This document shows, one piece after another, positions 1 to 7,850 of a stretch of DNA of 57,644 bases. The first letter of the stretch is position 1; each line of letters begins with the position of its first letter. Below the pieces are notes generated by a model, which was given only the letters and a program-made list of their open reading frames with translations, ran no database searches and was not told the origin of the DNA. Made by a program: the position numbers and the translations under genes. Source of the stretch: Vibrionales bacterium SWAT-3 (GTDB taxonomy: Bacteria > Pseudomonadota > Gammaproteobacteria > Enterobacterales > Vibrionaceae); the NCBI GenBank assembly GCA_000169995.1, contig AAZW01000031.1, positions 1 through 57,644 on the forward strand, given 5' to 3'.

Positions 1-146
1 CGGATAAAACGGGTATCTATGTGGCAACAGGGCAAGGCGTACTTGTTCTTGAACAGCTGCAAGTACCAGGTAAAAAAGCCATGTCAGTTCAGGATATCTT
101 GAACTCTCGTGCAAGCTGGTTTGAAGTTGGAACTCAACTTTCTTAA
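1..146 (+). CDS. fmt: Methionyl-tRNA formyltransferase, C-terminal end (partial)
   Basis: The last 47 codons of an open frame that enters from the left edge and stops with TAA at 144-146. The residues, including GQGVLVLEQLQVPGKKAM and a closing VGTQLS, match the C-terminal OB-like domain of Fmt, which formylates the initiator Met-tRNA. The frame runs straight into rsmB, the usual fmt-rsmB order in gammaproteobacteria, which supports the call. The catalytic domain lies outside the window. Confidence 0.88.
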   Translation, partial: DKTGIYVATGQGVLVLEQLQVPGKKAMSVQDILNSRASWFEVGTQLS

Positions 147-235
147 CCGCTTTAAAGCTGCCATAACGCAGTTTAGAAAACCTTTACGAGGGCAGAGATG
201 CCCTCATGTATTTAAATAAATATTCGGTACCCCTC

Positions 236-1516
236 ATGAATGTTCGCGCTGCTGCTGCAAATGTCCTATTTCAAGTTGTCGATAAAGGCCACTCTCTTTC
301 ACACGCTCTCCCTGCGGCTCAAAAAACGATCAGCCCGCGAGACCATGCTCTACTGCAAGAGATTTGCTACGGCGCACTTCGTTACCTGCCTCGTCTAGAG
401 TCAATCGCTAACGAACTGATGGAAAACCCGCTTAAAGGTAAAAAGCGCGTATTCCACCACCTAATTTTGGTGGGCATTTACCAACTGAGCTTCATGCGCA
501 TCCCTTCGCATGCAGCTGTTGCGGAAACGGTTGAGGGTACCAAGACACTGCGCGGTCCAAGCCTAAGTGGTTTGATCAATGCAGTATTACGTAGCTACTT
601 ACGTGACCAAGAAGAGCTGGATGAAAAAGCGGTTAGCCACAACGCGGGCAAATACGGCCACCCAAGCTGGATTCTAAAAATGCTTCAAGAAAGCTACCCA
701 GAACAATGGGAACAACTGATTGAAGCCAACAACAGCAAGGCACCAATGTGGCTGCGCGTAAACCGCCAACACCACACTCGTGACGAGTATGTTGAACTGC
801 TTAAAAACGAAAACATTGAATACACCCTGCACTCAGAAGCAGCGGATGCAATAAAATTGGCTTCACCTTGTGATGTGACTTTATTGCCAGGCTTCGACAA
901 AGGCTGGGTTTCAGTACAAGACGCAGCGGCTCAGCTTTCTGTAGATTACCTAACACCAAAAGATGGTGAGCTAATCCTAGACTGTTGTGCAGCCCCAGGC
1001 GGTAAAACCGCACACATTCTTGAACACACCAACGACACTGAAGTGGTTGCGATTGACTGTGATATTAAACGCCTAGACCGTGTTTACGATAACCTTGAAC
1101 GTCTACAATTGCGTGCCGACGTCATTTGTGGCGATGCTCGCTACCCTGAAGAGTGGTGGATGGGCGACAAATTTGACCGCATCCTGCTTGATGCTCCTTG
1201 TTCTGCGACTGGCGTAATCCGTCGTCACCCAGACATCAAATGGCTGCGTCGAGCATCTGATATTGAAGCACTAGCGGAACTGCAAAGTGAGATCATGGAT
1301 GCAATGTGGCGCCAGTTGAAAGAAGGTGGCACCATGGTTTACGCAACATGTTCTATCACACCACAAGAGAACGTTCTGCAGGTGAAAGCATTCCTAGAAC
1401 GTACTGAGAACGCAACGCTAGTTGGGTCTGATATCGAAAATCCGGGTCGTCAAATACTGCCTGGTGAAGAAGATATGGATGGCTTCTACTACGCAGTTCT
1501 AGTAAAACAGGCATAA
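236..1516 (+). CDS. rsmB: 16S rRNA m5C967 methyltransferase RsmB
   Basis: SAM-dependent RNA methyltransferase that makes m5C at position 967 of 16S rRNA. The N-terminal third is a NusB-like RNA-binding domain (AAANVLFQVVDKG onward). The C-terminal Rossmann domain has the SAM loop LDCCAAPGGKTAHIL and both catalytic cysteine motifs, DAPCSATG and YATCS. With the ATG at 236 it is 426 aa, close to the family norm. An in-frame ATG at 206 would add ten residues. That ATG sits immediately after a perfect 7-bp hairpin (188-205, GAGGGCA/TGCCCTC) that buries its only GAGG, so I prefer 236, although 236 has no clear Shine-Dalgarno. Probably cotranscribed with fmt. Confidence 0.93.
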   Translation: MNVRAAAANVLFQVVDKGHSLSHALPAAQKTISPRDHALLQEICYGALRYLPRLESIANELMENPLKGKKRVFHHLILVGIYQLSFMRIPSHAAVAETVEGTKTLRGPSLSGLINAVLRSYLRDQEELDEKAVSHNAGKYGHPSWILKMLQESYPEQWEQLIEANNSKAPMWLRVNRQHHTRDEYVELLKNENIEYTLHSEAADAIKLASPCDVTLLPGFDKGWVSVQDAAAQLSVDYLTPKDGELILDCCAAPGGKTAHILEHTNDTEVVAIDCDIKRLDRVYDNLERLQLRADVICGDARYPEEWWMGDKFDRILLDAPCSATGVIRRHPDIKWLRRASDIEALAELQSEIMDAMWRQLKEGGTMVYATCSITPQENVLQVKAFLERTENATLVGSDIENPGRQILPGEEDMDGFYYAVLVKQA

Positions 1517-1521
1517 CAATT

Positions 1522-1557
1522 AACAGCGGCTAAGAATTTTATTTCTTAGCCGCTGTT
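1522..1557 (+). terminator. Rho-independent terminator after rsmB
   Basis: A perfect 15-bp stem (AACAGCGGCTAAGAA paired with its complement at 1543-1557) with a 6-nt loop, followed by a T-rich tail. It begins 5 nt after the rsmB stop and separates the fmt-rsmB unit from trkA. Confidence 0.85.
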
Positions 1558-1626
1558 TCTTTCTAGTGCATTATCAAAGCAAAATGAGAACACTAGAATA
1601 ACAACGGCAAAAATAAGAGAAAGGCT

Positions 1627-3003
1627 ATGAAGATCATTATCCTAGGTGCTGGACAAGTAGGCGGTACCCTTGCTGAAAACCTAGTGGGTGAAAACAATGA
1701 CATCACGATCGTCGACCGTAACGCCGACCGACTGCGTGAACTTCAAGATAAATATGACCTTAGGGTTGTAAATGGCTATGCCAGCCACCCAAACACATTA
1801 CGTGAAGCGGGTGCGCAAGATGCCGACATGTTGGTTGCAGTAACCAACATGGATGAAACCAACATGGCCGCATGTCAGGTTGCCTTCTCTCTTTTTAATA
1901 CACCAAACCGAATTGCACGTATTCGTTCTCCAGAATATCTAGAAGAGAAAGAAGCGCTGTTCAAATCAGGCGCTATTCCTGTCGATCACCTGATCGCACC
2001 GGAAGAGCTGGTAACCAGCTACATTGAACGCTTGATCCAATACCCAGGCGCACTACAAGTGGTGAGCTTTGCAGAACAGAAAGTCAGCCTAGTTGCGGTA
2101 AAAGCCTACTATGGTGGTCCACTGGTTGGTAATGCCCTGTCTGCTTTACGTGAGCACATGCCGCACATCGATACGCGTGTGGCAGCTATCTTCCGTCAAG
2201 GTCGCCCTATTCGCCCGCAAGGCACCACCATCATTGAAGCCGATGATGAAGTGTTCTTCGTAGCGGCAAGTAACCACATCCGCTCAGTCATGAGTGAGCT
2301 ACAACGCCTAGAAAAGCCGTACCGCCGCATCATGATTGTTGGTGGTGGTAACATCGGTGCAAGCCTAGCGAAACGCCTTGAGCAGAGCTACAGCATCAAG
2401 CTTATCGAACGCAGCTACACGCGTGCAGAGAAGCTGTCTGAAGAATTAGAAAACACCATCGTATTCTGTGGTGACGCCGCAGACCAAGAGCTGCTAACCG
2501 AAGAGAATATCGATCAAGTTGATGTATTCATTGCCCTAACCAATGAAGATGAAACCAACATCATGTCAGCAATGCTGGCTAAGCGCATGGGTGCTAAGAA
2601 GGTAATGGTACTGATTCAGCGCGGTGCTTACGTCGACCTTGTGCAGGGTGGTGTGATTGACATTGCTATCTCCCCACAGCAGGCGACCATTTCTGCGCTA
2701 CTTACTCACGTTCGTCGTGCTGATATTGTTAACGTATCCTCTCTACGTCGTGGCGCTGCTGAGGCGATCGAAGCCATTGCCCACGGTGACGAAACCACAT
2801 CGAAAGTGGTTGGCCGAGCGATTGGCGATATCAAACTACCACCGGGTACCACTATTGGTGCCATTGTTCGCGGAGAAGAGGTGCTTATTGCGCACGATAG
2901 AACCGTGATCGAGCAAGATGACCACGTAGTAATGTTCCTAGTAGACAAGAAGTACGTGCCTGATGTTGAGTCTCTTTTCCAACCGAGTCCGTTCTTCTTG
3001 TAG
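1627..3003 (+). CDS. trkA: Trk potassium uptake regulatory protein TrkA
   Basis: Peripheral cytoplasmic NAD(H)-binding subunit that gates the TrkH potassium channel. At 458 aa it has the duplicated RCK architecture. The first Rossmann motif is ILGAGQVGGTLAENL near residue 5, followed by a TrkA_C domain. The second is IVGGGNIGASLAKRL near residue 238, followed by a second TrkA_C domain ending at the C-terminus. The start is fixed by GAGAAAGG just upstream. trkH follows after 48 nt, so the two are likely cotranscribed. Confidence 0.96.
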   Translation: MKIIILGAGQVGGTLAENLVGENNDITIVDRNADRLRELQDKYDLRVVNGYASHPNTLREAGAQDADMLVAVTNMDETNMAACQVAFSLFNTPNRIARIRSPEYLEEKEALFKSGAIPVDHLIAPEELVTSYIERLIQYPGALQVVSFAEQKVSLVAVKAYYGGPLVGNALSALREHMPHIDTRVAAIFRQGRPIRPQGTTIIEADDEVFFVAASNHIRSVMSELQRLEKPYRRIMIVGGGNIGASLAKRLEQSYSIKLIERSYTRAEKLSEELENTIVFCGDAADQELLTEENIDQVDVFIALTNEDETNIMSAMLAKRMGAKKVMVLIQRGAYVDLVQGGVIDIAISPQQATISALLTHVRRADIVNVSSLRRGAAEAIEAIAHGDETTSKVVGRAIGDIKLPPGTTIGAIVRGEEVLIAHDRTVIEQDDHVVMFLVDKKYVPDVESLFQPSPFFL

Positions 3004-3051
3004 CCTTGTTCTCATAAGTCTTCACGTAACAACGCGCTTAGGCATTAAGCT

Positions 3052-4497
3052 ATGGTCAATTTTCGTCCGATATTATTAGTGATAGGGTTAGTGTTATCAA
3101 AACTGGCCCTTTTCATGTACATCCCAACACTGGTGGCCTTCTTTACCGGCACAGGTGGCTTTCTCGAATTCGGTCAATCCGTAGTGATCACGCACATCGT
3201 AGCGTTCATCTGCTTGAGCTTGGGCCGTTCAGCTAAGTTCCGACTCGGGGTGCGGGATATGTTCCTGATCACCTCTCTGGTATGGACAATAGCCAGTGCC
3301 TTCGCTGCGCTGCCGTTCGTATTCATCAACCACATCAGCTTTACTGACGCTTACTTTGAAACCATGTCGGGGATTACCACGACAGGTTCAACGGTATTGA
3401 GTGGCTTAGACGGCATGGCACCAAGCATCCTACTGTGGCGCTCCATACTGCAATGGCTTGGTGGCATTGGTTTCATCGTAATGGCGGTGGCAGTACTGCC
3501 GATGCTTAACGTTGGTGGTATGCGCCTATTCCAAACTGAATCTTCCGACTGGTCCGATAAAAGCAGCCCACGAGCAAAAACAGTCGCCAAGAACATCGTA
3601 GCGGTTTATCTGGTATTAACTGGCTTATGCCTAGTGAGCTACCTATTTGCAGGCATGAGCGTGTTTGATGCCATCAACCACTCGTTTACCACACTATCGA
3701 CTGGCGGTTACTCGACTTCAGATGGCTCGATGAACCACTTCTCAAATAGCGCTCACTGGGTGGGCACAGTATTCATGTTCCTTGGTGGCTTACCATTCCT
3801 GCTATTCGTTAGCGCACTGCGTGGTAGAAAACTGTCTATCCTCTACAAGGATGCTCAGGTGAAAGGCTTCACTTACCTGTTCTTGTTCACCAGCGCGGTC
3901 ATTTCAGCATGGCTAGTGGTGAAAGATGGCTACACCGTTTTGGATGCACTGCGTGTTTCTATGTTCAACATAGTATCCGTGGTCACCACTACCGGTTTTG
4001 GTTTGGAAGACTTCACAGCATGGGGCGCACTACCAACCACTTTATTTGCCTTCTTGATGATGGCTGGCGCATGTTCAGGTTCAACCTCGGGTGGTATCAA
4101 GATCTTCCGCTTCCAGATCGCGATGACGATGCTTCACAAACAGATGATGAAGTTGATTCACCCATCAGGCGTATTTGTTCAACGCTACAATCAACGTCCT
4201 GTGAGCGACGATATCGTGCGCTCATTGGTAGCATTTGGTTTGATGTTCTTTATTACGATTATCTTAATCGCTGGCGGTTTGAGTGCGATGGGATTGGACC
4301 CAATCACCAGTATCTCTGGTGCCGTGACTGCAGTTGCTAACGTGGGTCCGGGAATGGGTAGTGTTATTGGTCCAACAGGTAACTTTGCTCCACTGCCAGA
4401 CGGTGCTAAATGGTTACTAAGCTTCGGCATGTTGATGGGAAGGCTCGAGATCCTGACACTTATCGTTCTATTCTTCCCTGCCTTCTGGCGACGCTAG
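3052..4497 (+). CDS. trkH: Potassium uptake channel TrkH
   Basis: Inner-membrane channel subunit of the Trk system. The 481-aa protein is strongly hydrophobic with about ten membrane segments. It carries four P-loop filter elements in order: GITTTGSTVL, TTLSTGGYST, VVTTTGFG and VANVGPGMG. Each contains the filter glycine typical of SKT-family channels. It ends in the family-typical GRLEILTLIVLFFPAFWR. Length is as expected. Position right behind trkA matches other vibrios. Confidence 0.95.
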   Translation: MVNFRPILLVIGLVLSKLALFMYIPTLVAFFTGTGGFLEFGQSVVITHIVAFICLSLGRSAKFRLGVRDMFLITSLVWTIASAFAALPFVFINHISFTDAYFETMSGITTTGSTVLSGLDGMAPSILLWRSILQWLGGIGFIVMAVAVLPMLNVGGMRLFQTESSDWSDKSSPRAKTVAKNIVAVYLVLTGLCLVSYLFAGMSVFDAINHSFTTLSTGGYSTSDGSMNHFSNSAHWVGTVFMFLGGLPFLLFVSALRGRKLSILYKDAQVKGFTYLFLFTSAVISAWLVVKDGYTVLDALRVSMFNIVSVVTTTGFGLEDFTAWGALPTTLFAFLMMAGACSGSTSGGIKIFRFQIAMTMLHKQMMKLIHPSGVFVQRYNQRPVSDDIVRSLVAFGLMFFITIILIAGGLSAMGLDPITSISGAVTAVANVGPGMGSVIGPTGNFAPLPDGAKWLLSFGMLMGRLEILTLIVLFFPAFWRR

Positions 4498-4523
4498 TTA
4501 CACAAATATTTAAGGATACAGAG

Positions 4524-5099
4524 ATGAGATCATACCTACTTATCGCAAGCGCACTGCTGAGCGGTTCAGCATTGGCCGATCAGATGGTGACTCTGCAAGA
4601 TGGCAAACAGATATTGCTGAAAGATGATTTTACGTGGCAATACGTGGTACCACAGCAGAAAACCAAAGAAGCAGTAACGTCAGAGAGTACGGTGCCTGTT
4701 GCTGCCGCACCTGTTGTCGCCGTTCCGGTTGCAACGAATGTGCAAGGTACGACGATTGTTGTAGATAGCAAGAAGCCAAGCCTACAGTTATCTCAATCTG
4801 GGGTAGATGTGGTACTCGGTGCTAGCCACTATGAAGATGGTGAACTGATTATCCCAACAGCAATTACCAACCAAAGCACACAAGCTGTGATCTTGGTGTC
4901 GGTAAAACTCGACCTGTATTCAGCGAGCGGTGAATTATTAGAAGAGAAAACGGTCGCCGTTTGGAAGTCAATCAAGCGTATGGCAGATACCTACCTTCGT
5001 CCAAAAACGGATGCTGAAGGCACCTCGATCAAGCTAGAGGTTGAGCAACATCCTGAGTACCAAATTAAAGCAGAAATCGTTGAAGTACTGACTCGCTAA
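4524..5099 (+). CDS. DUF3157-type exported protein
   Basis: A 191-aa protein of unknown function. The ATG at 4524 follows AAGGATACAGAG and opens a clear signal peptide (MRSYLLIASALLSGSALA, predicted cleavage before DQ). The open frame extends upstream into trkH, but only this start gives a signal sequence and a ribosome site. The mature part begins with a motif about an instruction-like loop (MVTLQDGKQILLKDDFTWQY) that I associate with the DUF3157 family of vibrios. An Ala/Val-rich linker and a beta-rich domain follow. The TAA stop overlaps the stop of the convergent downstream gene. Likely periplasmic; role unknown. Confidence 0.75.
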   Translation: MRSYLLIASALLSGSALADQMVTLQDGKQILLKDDFTWQYVVPQQKTKEAVTSESTVPVAAAPVVAVPVATNVQGTTIVVDSKKPSLQLSQSGVDVVLGASHYEDGELIIPTAITNQSTQAVILVSVKLDLYSASGELLEEKTVAVWKSIKRMADTYLRPKTDAEGTSIKLEVEQHPEYQIKAEIVEVLTR

Positions 5100-5749
5100 A
5101 CCGGAGTCACGTACAGATAGATAGCGAAGAAGTGGCAAGCGCAGCCCGCCAACACAAACAAGTGCCAGATGGCATGGTTGTAAGGGATGCGTTTTGCCAC
5201 ATAGAAAATCACACCCAATGAGTAAATCACACCACCAAGTGCTAATAGCACCAAACCGCCCATCTCGATATTCATCGCCAGTTGATACACCACGATCAAT
5301 GACAACCAGCCCATAGCTAAGTAAGTCACCAATGACAAGCGCTTAAATCGGTAGACGAAGGCTATCTTCATAATGATGCCGACCAGCGCAATTCCCCAAA
5401 TCACCGCCATCAATCCCATGGCTAATGGCGTTCTTAAGCTAACCAGTAAGAATGGTGTGTAGCTGCCCGCGATCAGTAAGTAAATCGCGCAGTGATCGAG
5501 AGTTTTCAGCAGACGTTTGGTTTTTTCTGTGGTGATAGAGTGGTAAAGCGTAGAAGCAAGAAACAGCAGAATGATACTGCTGCCATACACCGTCATACTG
5601 GCAATAGTCAGTGTGTCGGCTTGATGGTCAAACGCACGGATCAGTAGCAGGATTAGACCAACCACGCCAAGTACAACGCCCAAGCCATGGGTTATCGCAT
5701 TGGCGCGTTCTTCGATGTCACTATATTCGCTCGCCGATGATGCAGACAT
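5096..5749 (-). CDS. trhA: Hemolysin III / PAQR-family membrane protein (TrhA-like)
   Basis: A 217-aa polytopic inner-membrane protein with seven predicted segments. It has the family's conserved features: ERANAITHGLG at the start, STLYHS in the middle, and a late HAIWHLFVLAGCACHFFA histidine motif. The family is called hemolysin III or TrhA. In bacteria it has been linked to membrane fluidity rather than true haemolysis, and I would not assign a toxin role. It is convergent with the DUF3157 gene, and the two stop codons share bases 5097-5098. Confidence 0.85.
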   Translation of the reverse strand: MSASSASEYSDIEERANAITHGLGVVLGVVGLILLLIRAFDHQADTLTIASMTVYGSSIILLFLASTLYHSITTEKTKRLLKTLDHCAIYLLIAGSYTPFLLVSLRTPLAMGLMAVIWGIALVGIIMKIAFVYRFKRLSLVTYLAMGWLSLIVVYQLAMNIEMGGLVLLALGGVIYSLGVIFYVAKRIPYNHAIWHLFVLAGCACHFFAIYLYVTPV

Positions 5750-5890
5750 GATTATCCTACTAGAGTAAATGTTCGATAACGCTAGTATTACACATTAAGC
5801 GTACACGTGTAAGCTTAAGTTTTTATGACATGTAGAACCACAGGAGATCGGAGACAACCGATCCCTTAATTATCATTTATTTAGAAAACA

Positions 5891-6682
5891 CTAAGACGCG
5901 TTTTCTAGGTACTCAATGACCATCTTACCCGCCTCTTCAGGGGAGGTATCGAGTGGAACGCTCAACTGTCGATGCAATTGGCCAATGCCTAGCAAGCTTG
6001 CCAACATACCTTTTGCACCATCGCGATTGCGGTCTATTTCAAACCATAGCTTAAGTTCTTTGTCATCTCGATGAGCAACCACTTCCAACTCGCGCCAGCG
6101 GCCATGGTAAGGCCCAGTGGTAGGAACAAACTCAAATTCTTGAACAAATGGTAGTTCAAAGCCATCAACCGCTTCACACTCAACCTGACGAATACGCAGC
6201 CCTTGAGCTTCCAGTTCGTTAAAAATGCCATCAAGGAGTGCATCAGGGCGAACCGTTAAGATATCTTTATCCGAGGGGTCAATCGCCATCGCTATGTCTA
6301 ACCCTGTTTCCAGCCACACCTTGGAATCGCCAATCGTCACCGGTGTGTTCAACGGAACATCAAACTCACACTCAAAGTCGCGAGTTTCACCCGGCTGAAT
6401 CACAAACGCGTATGGCAGACTCCATTTTGCTAGTGAGTATGTCTGCTGCATGCGGCGTGTTTGGCCGCCCTCTTGCCTTTGCGAGTTCATGGTGACTTCT
6501 TTGACGTAACGACAGCACAGATTGAGATCGATATTGTCGATCTCCTGCGGCTGGGCGCCACCATACACATGCACAATAATGCTCGCCTTCTGCCCTGGGT
6601 ACAGCACTTCCTGTTGCAATACAGAATCGACCTTAGCCGACCCAATACCAAAACTTGCTAACGTTTTCTTTAAGAACGACAT
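5891..6682 (-). CDS. Spo0M-like sporulation-control family protein
   Basis: A 263-aa cytosolic protein beginning MSFLKKTLASFGIGSAKVDS and continuing with the arrestin-like beta domain of the Spo0M family (YPGQKASIIVHVYGGAQ, then a MAIDPSDKD loop). Spo0M affects sporulation in Bacillus; its role in non-sporulating vibrios is unknown. The ATG at 6682 lies 5 nt after AGGAGG. A GTG two codons upstream overlaps that ribosome site, so ATG is preferred. Downstream, about 5850-5875, is a weak GATCGG/CCGATC hairpin without a good T-run. Confidence 0.82.
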   Translation of the reverse strand: MSFLKKTLASFGIGSAKVDSVLQQEVLYPGQKASIIVHVYGGAQPQEIDNIDLNLCCRYVKEVTMNSQRQEGGQTRRMQQTYSLAKWSLPYAFVIQPGETRDFECEFDVPLNTPVTIGDSKVWLETGLDIAMAIDPSDKDILTVRPDALLDGIFNELEAQGLRIRQVECEAVDGFELPFVQEFEFVPTTGPYHGRWRELEVVAHRDDKELKLWFEIDRNRDGAKGMLASLLGIGQLHRQLSVPLDTSPEEAGKMVIEYLENAS

Positions 6683-6825
6683 ATGCACCTCCTTTAAAGC
6701 ATCATCTTAAGCCTGAAAGAGGTTCAAACTCAAATATACTGCTCACACAATTTTAGCTCTAATATCGTCTATTTATCACTCAAGCGTCGATCGATAACTG
6801 AGATAGTGATAATCTAATACTCGAT

Positions 6826-6957
6826 ATGCATGCATATCATTATCCTGATTTACTATTCGGATTGGCGGAAGCCAGACGAGTGACTCTTCAAGCAATTGAG
6901 GCGGATCTCATAGTGAATCAGGCCATTAGATTGGCAATGGATATGCCTGACCGTTAG
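6826..6957 (+). CDS. Small ORF, 43 aa, unknown
   Basis: Begins MHAYHYPDLLFGLAEARRVT and ends AMDMPDR. No signal peptide or membrane segment is visible, and I do not recognise it. There is no clear ribosome site. It is supported only by its position 8 nt before a second small ORF in an otherwise empty 580-bp gap that ends in a strong terminator, so the pair could form a short transcript. Confidence 0.3.
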   Translation: MHAYHYPDLLFGLAEARRVTLQAIEADLIVNQAIRLAMDMPDR

Positions 6958-6965
6958 GTAAATTA

Positions 6966-7133
6966 ATGCGCCCAACAGCTGTCAGGTTCTCGCACACCAA
7001 CCGTAGTGCGATGCGTCGTCGTAGTGGCTTTGTTGCTGCTCCAACGGCAAAAAAATTGGCTCCTACAATGACTTTAGTTGAGAAGACTGCTTTATTAGCA
7101 CCGACTACAACAAAAGTAATTAAAGCCGCTTAA
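6966..7133 (+). CDS. Small basic ORF, 55 aa, unknown
   Basis: Starts MRPTAVRFSHTNRSAMRRRS and ends in a Thr/Ala/Lys-rich tail (TTTKVIKAA). It is strongly basic and low in complexity, with no membrane helix. A weak AGGT lies 8 nt before the ATG. The stop codon abuts a strong Rho-independent terminator, as expected for a real 3' end. Function unknown; it could be a small nucleic-acid-binding protein or the coding part of a small RNA. Confidence 0.4.
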   Translation: MRPTAVRFSHTNRSAMRRRSGFVAAPTAKKLAPTMTLVEKTALLAPTTTKVIKAA

Positions 7134-7134
7134 C

Positions 7135-7163
7135 AAAAAGCGCAGTTTTTACTGCGCTTTTTT
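7135..7163 (+). terminator. Rho-independent terminator after the small ORFs
   Basis: Stem AAAAGCGCAGT / ACTGCGCTTTT with a TTTT loop and a T6 tail, starting 2 nt after the stop of the 55-aa ORF. Confidence 0.85.
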
Positions 7164-7263
7164 CTTGCCCAACATACTCTGGAAATGCGTTTACACGTTG
7201 GTATTCCTTAACCGATTTGATACCTTAACCACAAATCATTATAAAATTTGTGGAGAATAAAGT

Positions 7264-7526
7264 ATGAAGTGTCACCGCATAGAAGAACTGCTTGAACTGA
7301 TGGAGCCTGAGTGGCAAAAAGATCAAGAGCTTAACTTATTAGAGTTCATCATTAAGCTATCAAAAGAAGCAGGCTACGAGGGCAAGCTTGAAGACTGACT
7401 GACGATGTGCTTATCTACCATCTAAAAATGCGCAACAGCGAGAAAGATGAAATGATTCCAGGTCTGAAAAAGGACCAAGAGAATGATTTCAAAACCGCAA
7501 TCCTAAAAGCGCGCGGCCTACTTTAA
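7264..7526 (+). pseudogene. yihD: yihD (DUF1040), broken by a one-base deletion
   Basis: Encodes MKCHRIEELLELMEPEWQKD and onward, clearly the small YihD family protein (about 89 aa in E. coli). The frame stops at TGA 7396-7398 after 44 codons. In the -1 frame the family sequence resumes exactly where expected (LTDDVLIYHLKMRNSEKDE, then IPGLKKDQENDFKTA) and ends at TAA 7524-7526. Inserting one C between GAC and TG near 7395 restores an 87-aa protein. TGGAG lies 8 nt before the ATG. No slippery heptamer is present, so this is either a real recent mutation or a sequencing error. Confidence 0.85.
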
Positions 7527-7850
7527 TCACTTCAATGTGTTAAAGCATCATTGCCTTATAGATAAATAGCTCAATTCTAAAAAGCGACCTCTGGGTCGCT
7601 TTTTTGTTTCTGTTCGCTATTTTTTCGTCACAACTGTTATGACTTTTGTTGTTAAAGGTTGATAGCGTTAAAGAAATGAGAACAAGATTGTCGCTATAAT
7701 CGCCACCCATAAGGATCTTCTAAAATAATAAGAGTGAGTGCTCTTTCAGCCTATGCACCAAACTTAAGCTTAGATCTTCTAACATCATATTTTTTAAAGC
7801 AATGTCGTCAATACTCTCGCAGAAGAGTATAACCACCAAAAGGATAGTCC
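7527..7850 (+). promoter_or_regulatory. Intergenic region with yihD terminator and probable ccoG promoter
   Basis: This 324-bp gap opens with the yihD terminator (7581-7605). It then has a perfect TATAAT at 7695-7700 about 150 nt before ccoG. No good -35 box is seen at 16-18 nt upstream, so the promoter may need an activator. No ORF of note was found. Confidence 0.35.
7581..7605 (+). terminator. Rho-independent terminator after yihD
   Basis: Stem AAAGCGACC / GGTCGCTTT with a TCTG loop, followed by TT and a G-interrupted T-run. Confidence 0.85.

Noticed and set aside
188..205. Terminator between fmt and rsmB
   Set aside because: The 7-bp hairpin has no T-run and fmt-rsmB are normally cotranscribed; more likely it affects rsmB start choice.
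3909..4340. 143-aa alternate frame inside trkH
   Set aside because: Shadow of a strongly conserved gene, without start context or family match.
5096..5749. True haemolysin/virulence factor
   Set aside because: The family name is historical; sequence is a PAQR-type polytopic membrane protein.
7390..7410. Programmed frameshift in yihD
   Set aside because: The shift would have to be -1, but no slippery heptamer or following structure is present, and the family has no known recoding.
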